Positions 1-4,924 of a DNA stretch of 6,941 nucleotides are shown piece after piece; position 1 is the first letter of the stretch; each line of letters starts with the position of its first letter. Under the pieces are notes generated by a model. It saw only the letters and a list, made by a program, of their open reading frames with translations. It searched no databases and had not been told where the DNA came from. A program made the translations under genes and the position numbers. The DNA is from Stenotrophomonas sp. GTDB taxonomy: Bacteria; Pseudomonadota; Gammaproteobacteria; Xanthomonadales; Xanthomonadaceae. The stretch spans positions 923 through 7,863 of the forward strand of contig DMZT01000244.1 in assembly GCA_003484865.1 (NCBI GenBank), in the 5' to 3' direction.

Positions 1-563
1 ACCAGCTCCTTGCCGGTGCCGGTTTCGCCGTTGATCAAGACCGACAACGGCGCCTGCGCGAGGCGCCCGATCGCGCGGAACAACGCGCGCATCGCCGGCG
101 TATCGCCGACCAGCTGCGGACGCTGATCGGGCGGTGTCGTGCTGGCGGTCTCGCTCGGCTCGGCCAAGGTGACATCCGGGGCCGGCAGGACGCGCTGCGC
201 CAGGGCGACCGCATCGTCCAGATCGAATGGCTTGGACAGGAACTCCTGTGCACCGCCGCGGAAGGCACCTGCGGTGCTCGCCACATCGGTATAGGCCGAC
301 ATCACGATCACCGGCAGCTGCGGATGCGCTGCCTTGAGCTTGTCGAGCAACACCAGCCCATCATCGCCGGGCATGCGGACATCGGTGAACAGCAGATCCG
401 GCGGCGCCTGCTCGGCGAGCATCGCCAGCGCGGCAGCCGCACCGTCGAACCCTTCGACACGGTAGCCGGCCTCGCGCAGCGCGGTGCACAGCACGAACCG
501 CACCGCGCGGTCATCGTCGACCACCCAGACGCGCTGGGCGGTGGTGTCGACCTGGTCAGCCAT
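1..563 (-). CDS. ntrC: Nitrogen regulatory response regulator NtrC (NR-I), partial: N-terminal 187 residues
   Basis: Sigma54-dependent enhancer-binding protein and cytoplasmic partner of NtrB. When phosphorylated it oligomerises, hydrolyses ATP and opens sigma54 promoters of nitrogen-scavenging genes. Only the N-terminal 187 residues lie in the window; the rest runs past position 1. Residues about 11-122 form a receiver domain with an acidic pocket (D16-D18), the phospho-acceptor D61 in FTDVRMPGDDG, S89 in VIVMSAYTD and K111 in FLSKPF. A linker rich in Ala, Pro and Thr (about 126-148) leads into the AAA+ domain, which opens with LVGDTPAMRAL and reaches the Walker A motif GETGTGKEL (179-187) at the window edge. 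The ATG overlaps the end of ntrB by 8 bp (ATGGCTGA), so translation is probably coupled; a GAGGA lies about 11 bases upstream. Within the visible part there is no frameshift. The pairing with ntrB distinguishes it from other NtrC-family regulators. Confidence 0.95.
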   Translation of the reverse strand, partial: MADQVDTTAQRVWVVDDDRAVRFVLCTALREAGYRVEGFDGAAAALAMLAEQAPPDLLFTDVRMPGDDGLVLLDKLKAAHPQLPVIVMSAYTDVASTAGAFRGGAQEFLSKPFDLDDAVALAQRVLPAPDVTLAEPSETASTTPPDQRPQLVGDTPAMRALFRAIGRLAQAPLSVLINGETGTGKEL

Positions 564-1614
564 GAGTGGCGGTGTCCTCGGCGGGGGTGCCCTGCCCGAT
601 CGGCAGCAGCACGGTGAATACGGTATGGCCCGGGCGCGAGCGGTAGGTCAGGGTGCCGCGATGCTCGCGCGCGACCTGCTGCGCCAACGCCAGGCCCAGC
701 CCGGTGCCTTCGGCGCGGCCGCTGACCAGCGGCAGGAACAGATGCTCGGCCAGGTCTTCGGGCACGCCACGGCCGTCATCGGCGATTTCCAGCCGCAGCG
801 CCAGCGGATGCAGTTGATCGGTGATGCGCACGCCGTGCTCCACGCGCGTGCGCAGGGTGACGGTGCCCGCACCGGCTTGGATCGCATTGCGGACCAGGTT
901 CCACACGGCCTGGGTGAGCCGGTCCGCATCGCCATCAAACTCGGGAATGCTGGGGTCGTAATCGCGCTGGATCCGGACCGCCCAGCCACCCTCGCTCTCG
1001 GCCAGGCGCAGGACGCGTTCCAGCGAGGCATGAATGTTGAGCGGTGCATGCGGCGCGGCCGGCGCGGGTGACAGCAGTTGCTCGAGCAGGCCGTTCAGGC
1101 GCTCGATCTCCGAGCCGATCAGCTCGATCAGCTCACGCTCGTCCGGATCGCGTTGCGCGTTGCGGCGTGCCAGCAGCTGGGCCGCGCCCTTCAATCCCGC
1201 CAGCGGGTTGCGCAGCTCGTGCGCCAGGCCCTTGAGCGCGGCACTGAGCGCGCTGGGCAGCGCCTGGGTGGGGTCCAGCCCCGGGAATTCATCGACCGGA
1301 TGCGCCTCCAGCAGCCAGCCGCCCTCGTCCCAGCGGCTGAGCCACCCCTCGGCAAAGCGCGGCGCATCGCCCGGCAGCGCCAGGGCCAGCCGGTGCAGGC
1401 GCAGGGTGTCGCGCTCATCGCGGGCCAGGAAGTGGGCCAAGGCGTCGCCCTGGGCCTCCAGCGAAGCCAGCGGCTGGCCCAGCAGGCGGCGCACGCTCAC
1501 GCCCAGCCAGCGGGCGAAGGCCGGATTGCAGCCCACCACACGGCCGCTGGCGTCGGCCCAGGCGACCGGAGTGCCGAGGGCGTCGAGGGCGGGAGGCGGG
1601 AGCGTGGTGGTCAT
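556..1614 (-). CDS. ntrB: Nitrogen regulation sensor histidine kinase/phosphatase NtrB (NR-II)
   Basis: Cytoplasmic bifunctional kinase/phosphatase of NtrC, controlled by PII proteins such as the GlnK encoded here. With the ATG at 1614 the product has 352 residues, normal for NtrB, and no membrane segment. Residues about 9-60 look like the PAS domain (GTPVAWADASGRVVGCNPAF). The H-box is LAHELRNPLAGLKGAAQLL with phospho-acceptor H132. The ATPase domain shows the N-box NLVRNAIQA (239-247), G1 DDGRGVP (279-285), an F-box region LFLPLVSGR and G2 GTGLGLAL (303-310). The VSGR-x-x-GTGLGLAL stretch is typical of NtrB rather than of general kinases. An in-frame TTG at 1632 would add six residues, but it lies inside the NtrC box and has no ribosome site, so the ATG is preferred. 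The ATG also lacks a Shine-Dalgarno sequence: a 17-bp NtrC-type box occupies that position. The 3' end overlaps ntrC by 8 bp. Confidence 0.96.
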   Translation of the reverse strand: MTTTLPPPALDALGTPVAWADASGRVVGCNPAFARWLGVSVRRLLGQPLASLEAQGDALAHFLARDERDTLRLHRLALALPGDAPRFAEGWLSRWDEGGWLLEAHPVDEFPGLDPTQALPSALSAALKGLAHELRNPLAGLKGAAQLLARRNAQRDPDERELIELIGSEIERLNGLLEQLLSPAPAAPHAPLNIHASLERVLRLAESEGGWAVRIQRDYDPSIPEFDGDADRLTQAVWNLVRNAIQAGAGTVTLRTRVEHGVRITDQLHPLALRLEIADDGRGVPEDLAEHLFLPLVSGRAEGTGLGLALAQQVAREHRGTLTYRSRPGHTVFTVLLPIGQGTPAEDTATHG

Positions 1615-1631
1615 TGCACCAATGTAGTGCA
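1615..1631 (-). promoter_or_regulatory. NtrC-binding box directly upstream of ntrB
   Basis: Reading toward ntrB the sequence is TGCACTACATTGGTGCA, 17 bp. This matches the dyad known for enteric NtrC sites (TGCACCA-N3-TGGTGCA) at all fixed positions except one T for C. The outer halves TGCAC and GTGCA are perfect inverted repeats. Its last base touches the A of the ntrB ATG. The box contains a -10-like TACATT whose spacing would place transcription start on the ATG itself. NtrC bound here should hinder transcription and possibly translation, so negative autoregulation is the likely role, as at the enteric glnL promoter. The match is seen directly; the function is inferred. Confidence 0.72.
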
Positions 1632-1697
1632 AAACGAAGGTGGGTTGAGCGTAGGAGGACTGTGAACGGAGTAGATCGCCGAGAGATTCAGGTCAAA

Positions 1698-2171
1698 TCA
1701 AACGGTGCCGGAGTGCTGCTTCAGTGCGTCTACCAAGTCCGCCTCGAGCCCGGCAACTGTTCCGTAGATCCCATTGGCCAAAAGCACCAACTCGTCTTCG
1801 AGACCATCGAACGCATAGTAGACATCCTCCGGAAGCTGCGTCGCACGCGCCACCTGCATGGCAGTCCGGCACGTGTCCAACGCCGAGCGCTGACCGGACT
1901 GGAACTGCGCCAGCAAGTCCTCCAGCAGCCAGCGGCCGGCGGCTGGCCAATCGGCATGGGCCGTAACGGCTTGCAGCGCATCCAGAGCTGCATTGCGGTC
2001 ATACGCGGTGGCGATTTCGATGATCTCGATGGCCGGCGTATCGCGTGCTTCGATCCGGGCGTACGCCCATTCCCGGCTGGCCTCCTCATCCAGCACGCCC
2101 AAGACCAGTCCAATCCGGAAGAAAGCGCAGGCCGTTGCGTCGTCTGCGACATCTAGAGAAGTTGTGTGCAT
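1698..2171 (-). CDS. Unrecognised acidic, probably helical cytoplasmic protein (157 aa)
   Basis: I do not recognise a named family with confidence. From the ATG at 2171 the product has 157 residues, with no signal peptide, membrane segment or lipobox. It is rich in Ala, Leu, Asp and Glu and reads as a bundle of amphipathic helices. An N-terminal part around CAFFRIGLVLGVLDEEASREWAYARIEA is followed by AIEIIEIATAYDRNAALDALQAV and a C-terminal part around YYAFDGLEDELVLLANG. Small acidic helical proteins of this look are common among immunity proteins of polymorphic toxins. The Imm53-type gene two positions upstream makes that plausible, but it is only a guess. The start is uncertain: an ATG at 2192 overlaps the stop of the preceding VOC gene by 8 bp, with GGAG only one base before it, while the ATG at 2171 has only a distant AGG. 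No terminator is visible between its end and ntrB. Confidence 0.72.
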   Translation of the reverse strand: MHTTSLDVADDATACAFFRIGLVLGVLDEEASREWAYARIEARDTPAIEIIEIATAYDRNAALDALQAVTAHADWPAAGRWLLEDLLAQFQSGQRSALDTCRTAMQVARATQLPEDVYYAFDGLEDELVLLANGIYGTVAGLEADLVDALKQHSGTV

Positions 2172-2184
2172 GGTCAGTCTGTAC

Positions 2185-2535
2185 CTAGACATGCTCCAGG
2201 ATATTTACCAGCTGGCCCAACGGATCCCGGACATGGAATCTGCGGACGCCCCATGGTTCGTTGGCTGGGCCATACGCGATGGGCAAGTTCGCCGCCTGGA
2301 CCCGTCGGAGCGCTTCGTCCACGTCGTCCACCTCGATGGAAAGATCGGGAACCTCGGTACCGGATCCGCCCTCGGCCGCGACACTCACCTGGACGTTCAT
2401 GTCGGCTGACCCGGCGTACGTGCGGATCCAGCCGTGATCCATGACCAGTTCCAGGCCGAGGATGTCCCGATAGAAACTGTCCGCGGCGGCGGGGTCGGAC
2501 GCGGCGATGTTGGCGATGATGCGTTTGACTTTCAT
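2185..2535 (-). CDS. VOC-fold (glyoxalase/bleomycin-resistance superfamily) protein, 116 aa
   Basis: Small single-chain VOC protein. The fold is indicated by the opening beta strand and helix (VKRIIANIAASDPAAADSFY), the continuation RDILGLELVMDHGW, the central LSIEVDDVDEALRRVQ, and the closing GVRRFHVRDPLGQLVNILEH, the usual last strands of VOC domains. The length of 116 residues suits one two-module VOC unit, which usually dimerises. Members include glyoxalases, epimerases, dioxygenases and drug-binding resistance proteins; the substrate cannot be read here. The first metal-ligand position usually held by His appears to be Asn (N9), and the central strand has Ser (S66) where a ligand His often sits, so a classical glyoxalase I metal site is unlikely. 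The ATG at 2535 is supported by a strong GGGAGG four bases upstream. It lies 28 bp after the Imm53-type gene and just before the unrecognised 157-aa gene. Confidence 0.88.
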   Translation of the reverse strand: MKVKRIIANIAASDPAAADSFYRDILGLELVMDHGWIRTYAGSADMNVQVSVAAEGGSGTEVPDLSIEVDDVDEALRRVQAANLPIAYGPANEPWGVRRFHVRDPLGQLVNILEHV

Positions 2536-2563
2536 GAGTCCTCCCGGCAATTGATCGCTAGTG

Positions 2564-2857
2564 CTAAGCCTCAGCCCAACTGAGAAATACACCAAGCAAC
2601 TCAGTCAAGTTCCCGGCACCACCGCTCGCCACAAACTGCGACTTCTCAACCGTGCAGATGATCCAGTCAGCATCATCTTCCGAGTCCCTGCGGCTGATCG
2701 ATGCAAAGGGCTTTTGCTCAAGCTCCGTCTCGATGAGATCAATGCTGACGTGCCAGCCGGGGTTATCAAGGGTCTCGATAGTGACCCCGAACGTATGCTC
2801 CCAGTCCTCATTGCACTGCATTCGATACCAGTGCTGGAGTCGCTGCAGTTCATCCAT
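2564..2857 (-). CDS. Imm53-type immunity protein (orphan)
   Basis: A 97-residue soluble protein resembling the Imm53 family, immunity proteins of bacterial polymorphic toxin systems that neutralise a cognate toxin in the cytoplasm. The resemblance rests on an N-terminal LQRLQHWYRMQC helix, the DWEHTFGVTIETLDNPGW core (residues 18-35), VSIDLIETELEQKPF, and a C-terminal segment with GGAGNLTELLGVFLSW. The family call is from memory of these motifs and was not searched. No toxin, Rhs/YD repeat protein, CdiA or VgrG gene is visible here, so it is an orphan in this window. It follows mltA directly: an alternative GTG start at 2866, adding three residues, would overlap the mltA stop as GTGA. The ATG at 2857 has a GAG about eight bases upstream and fits the family start better. 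Base composition is visibly less GC-rich than in mltA or ntrB, which suggests later acquisition. Confidence 0.8.
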   Translation of the reverse strand: MDELQRLQHWYRMQCNEDWEHTFGVTIETLDNPGWHVSIDLIETELEQKPFASISRRDSEDDADWIICTVEKSQFVASGGAGNLTELLGVFLSWAEA

Positions 2858-2862
2858 CGGTG

Positions 2863-4038
2863 TCACTCGCTCTTGTCAGGCGCCTTCGGCAACGCCACAC
2901 CCTTCGGCCACAGCATCCAGATCGTGCCCTTCTGCTTCATGTGCCCGGCCAGCTCGCCCGCCGCATCGCCGGTGCCCCAGAACAGGTCCGCGCGCACTTC
3001 GCCGGTGATGGCACCACCGGTATCCTGCGCGGCGACCGGGCGCACCAGGGCGGTGCCGTCCGGGCGCGTGGTGGACAGCCACAGCAGACTGCCCAGCGGC
3101 ACGACGTTGCGATCCACCGCGACGCTGTAGCCGGCGGTCAGCGGCACGTTCAACGAGCCGCGCGGGCCTTCATCGCTGTCCGGGCCGCGGGTGAAGAACA
3201 CATAGCTGGGGTTGCTGGCCAGCAGCTCAGGCACGCGCGCGGGATGGGCATCGGCCCAGGCGCGGATGGCGGCCATGCTCACGTCGGCCTGCTTCAGCTC
3301 ACCCTGCTCCACCAGCCAGCGGCCGATCGGGCGGTAGGGATGGCCGTTCTGGTCGGCGTAGGCGATACGCAGCTGACGGCCGTCGGCCAGCTGGACGCGA
3401 CCGGAGCCCTGGATCTGCAGGAACTGCAGGTCCATCGGGTGGGTCAGCCAAGCCAGCACCGGTGCTTTGACGCCGTTCGCGGCGATCCGCGCGGCATCGT
3501 CATACGGTTTGAGCACGCGCCCTTCCACGCGGCCGCGCAGGCGCTTGCCCTTGAGTTCGGGGTAGAGGCTGTCGAGCTGGACGCTGACCATGTCGCCCGG
3601 CACGCCGTACACCGGCACCGATGCCTTGGCGGTACGCGTGAGGCTGCCGGCGTAGATGGGCTCGTAGTAGCCGGTGATCAGGCCGTCAGCCCGGTTGTTG
3701 GCGGCGCGCAGCGCATAGATGTCGAGATTCGCCTGCAGGAACTGGCGGATGGCGACCGGCGTGGTGGCAACCTTGGCCGCCGCTGCGCAGGTGGGTGCCC
3801 AGTTGGCCTCCGTCTTCAGGCGCGGGCAGGCACTGCGCCAGGCCGCGAAGCCGGCTTGCAGATCGGCGTCCGCGACGGCGGGCAATGCGCTCCAGTTTGC
3901 CTTCGCATAGGTGCTGGTTGGCGCTGGCGCTGGTGATGCCGGGCGCTGCGGCGCGACCGCGCACGCGCTCAACAGCGCCAACCCGACGCCCATCAGCGCG
4001 GCGTGCTTGAGTGTGGACAGGACGGGCGTGAACTTCAT
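2863..4038 (-). CDS. mltA: Membrane-bound lytic murein transglycosylase A (MltA), lipoprotein
   Basis: Outer-membrane lipoprotein that cleaves the MurNAc-GlcNAc glycan bond of peptidoglycan non-hydrolytically, leaving 1,6-anhydroMurNAc ends. The 391-residue product starts with a lipoprotein signal peptide whose lipobox is LSAC, lipidated at C26; the following Ala-Val favours outer-membrane sorting. A Pro/Ala-rich tether (about 28-45) precedes the MltA domain, which shows GLITGYYEPIYAGS (about 119-132) and MDLQFLQIQGSGRVQL (202-217). The C-terminal 3D domain (about 300-380) contains VAVDRNVVPLGSLLWL, AAQDTGG and RADLFWGTG. D339 in AQDTGG is the likely equivalent of the catalytic Asp308 of the E. 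coli enzyme. The ATG overlaps the stop of the upstream amidase as ATGA, implying coupled translation; AGGA sits about ten bases upstream. Length and domain order are normal. Confidence 0.95.
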   Translation of the reverse strand: MKFTPVLSTLKHAALMGVGLALLSACAVAPQRPASPAPAPTSTYAKANWSALPAVADADLQAGFAAWRSACPRLKTEANWAPTCAAAAKVATTPVAIRQFLQANLDIYALRAANNRADGLITGYYEPIYAGSLTRTAKASVPVYGVPGDMVSVQLDSLYPELKGKRLRGRVEGRVLKPYDDAARIAANGVKAPVLAWLTHPMDLQFLQIQGSGRVQLADGRQLRIAYADQNGHPYRPIGRWLVEQGELKQADVSMAAIRAWADAHPARVPELLASNPSYVFFTRGPDSDEGPRGSLNVPLTAGYSVAVDRNVVPLGSLLWLSTTRPDGTALVRPVAAQDTGGAITGEVRADLFWGTGDAAGELAGHMKQKGTIWMLWPKGVALPKAPDKSE

Positions 4039-4784
4039 GGGCGGCGTTCCTGTTGCAGCAGCAGCGAGTGCAGGATGCGGGCGTCTTCGACATCGAGATC
4101 CGCGGGGAGATCATCGCGGCCGCGGAAGCGGCGATGGAAGGCGCCGACGGCAGCAGCGCGGTCGTCCATCGGGTAACCGAACGTCTGCAGGGCCATCCAG
4201 GGATCGAAGCCGACCGGTGCCGGGCCATCGGCTGCGCGCGGCCACACGCCGAAACCGGCTTCGGCCAGTTGCTGCCACGGGAAGAAGCGGCTGGGATCCT
4301 GCTTGCGCGACGGGGCCAGATCGGCATGCGCGATGATCTGGCTGCGCGGGATGCGCAGGCGCGTGCACAGGTCATCCAGCAAGCGGATCAAGGCCGCGAT
4401 CTGTGCCGGTGCGAACGGTGTGTCGCCGTCGTTGTCGATCTCGATGCCGATCGAGGCCGAGTTGAGATCGGTGATGGTGCCCCAGCGCCCGGGACCGGCA
4501 TGCCAGGCGCGACGGTCATCGCCCACCAGCTGGTAAATGTGGCCATCGGCGCCGACCAGGTAGTGCGAGCTGACCTTGCCTCCGCTGTTGGCACTACGCA
4601 GCGTATCCAGGCTCTCCTGCACGGAATGCTGATCGGTGTGGTGCAGCACGATCACCACCGGCGCGCGCGCGTTGTGGTTCGGCGACGGCACCCAGGTGGC
4701 GAGCGGGCTGCGGACGGTGGTACTGGCGCAGGCGGCGAGCAGCAGAAGGGCGAGCAGTGCGAGGGAAGTACGGGTCACGTGCAT
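4035..4784 (-). CDS. amiD: AmiD-like N-acetylmuramoyl-L-alanine amidase, lipoprotein
   Basis: Zinc amidase of the amidase_2/PGRP fold that cuts the bond between MurNAc (or anhydroMurNAc) and L-Ala of the stem peptide. The 249-residue product begins with a lipoprotein signal peptide and lipobox LAAC, lipidated at C19 with Ala next, which points to the inner face of the outer membrane. Predicted zinc ligands are H48 in VLHHTD, H153 in IIAHADLAP and D163 in SRKQDPSRFFPW; E115 in IGIEIDNDG matches the catalytic Glu position. Residues about 192-246 form a C-terminal helical peptidoglycan-binding-like module (FDPWMALQTFGYPMDD onward). The lipobox and C-terminal module separate AmiD from cytoplasmic AmpD. 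The ATG at 4784 was chosen because it directly precedes the signal peptide; a GTG at 4778 is possible. There is no good Shine-Dalgarno. It is the first gene after the amtB terminator and overlaps mltA by 4 bp. Confidence 0.92.
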   Translation of the reverse strand: MHVTRTSLALLALLLLAACASTTVRSPLATWVPSPNHNARAPVVIVLHHTDQHSVQESLDTLRSANSGGKVSSHYLVGADGHIYQLVGDDRRAWHAGPGRWGTITDLNSASIGIEIDNDGDTPFAPAQIAALIRLLDDLCTRLRIPRSQIIAHADLAPSRKQDPSRFFPWQQLAEAGFGVWPRAADGPAPVGFDPWMALQTFGYPMDDRAAAVGAFHRRFRGRDDLPADLDVEDARILHSLLLQQERRP

Positions 4785-4790
4785 GCCTGC

Positions 4791-4820
4791 ATTGTGCGTG
4801 ATTGCACGATCCGCTGCCAA
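4791..4820 (-). promoter_or_regulatory. Possible sigma70-type promoter for the amidase-mltA operon
   Basis: Reading toward the amidase, TTGGCA (4820-4815; five of six matches to the -35 consensus) and CACAAT (4796-4791; four of six matches to -10) are separated by 18 bp. A promoter is expected here because the amtB terminator ends at 4849. Six bases separate the -10-like hexamer from the ATG, so transcription would begin at or next to the start codon and yield a leaderless mRNA. Short weak motifs of this kind occur by chance, so confidence is low. Confidence 0.33.
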
Positions 4821-4848
4821 AGCGCGGTAATGCCCGGCAGGCGCCCAC

Positions 4849-4878
4849 AAAAAAGCCGGCGACCCGAAGGCCGCCGGC
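4849..4878 (-). terminator. Intrinsic terminator of glnK-amtB
   Basis: On the minus strand a 10-bp stem, GCCGGCGGCC paired with GGTCGCCGGC with one G-U pair, closes a TTCG tetraloop and is followed at once by six T residues. It lies 46 bases after the amtB stop codon. The stem, UUCG-type loop and T tract are all textbook features of a Rho-independent terminator. The plus-strand reading has no T tract after the stem, so it acts in the amtB direction and separates the nitrogen operon from the amidase gene. Confidence 0.95.
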
Positions 4879-4924
4879 GAAGGTAAAGCATCTCTCTCTC
4901 GTTTCTAATGCGGTATCGCGCAGC

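Noticed and set aside
484..1665. Several plus-strand open frames opposite ntrB
   Set aside because: They are fully explained as shadows of NtrB, whose H, N, G1 and G2 boxes are intact on the minus strand.
1668..1696. TTGACC-N17-TACTCC as an alternative ntrB promoter (minus strand)
   Set aside because: The -35 is fair, but the -10 matches the consensus at only two of six positions, so I do not call it as a feature.
2860..3936. Long open frame on the plus strand (about 358 codons) opposite mltA
   Set aside because: It mirrors the well-supported MltA gene and has no recognisable motif; high GC leaves few stop codons in such frames.
4803..4820. Sigma54-like sequence TGGCAGCGGATCGTGCA upstream of the amidase
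   Set aside because: The spacing between the GG and GC cores is 11 rather than 10 bases, which sigma54 does not tolerate well; the same bases fit a sigma70-like -35 better.
4891..4900. TC dinucleotide run after amtB
   Set aside because: Five repeat units in non-coding DNA between a stop codon and a terminator; too short to suggest phase variation and not near a start codon.
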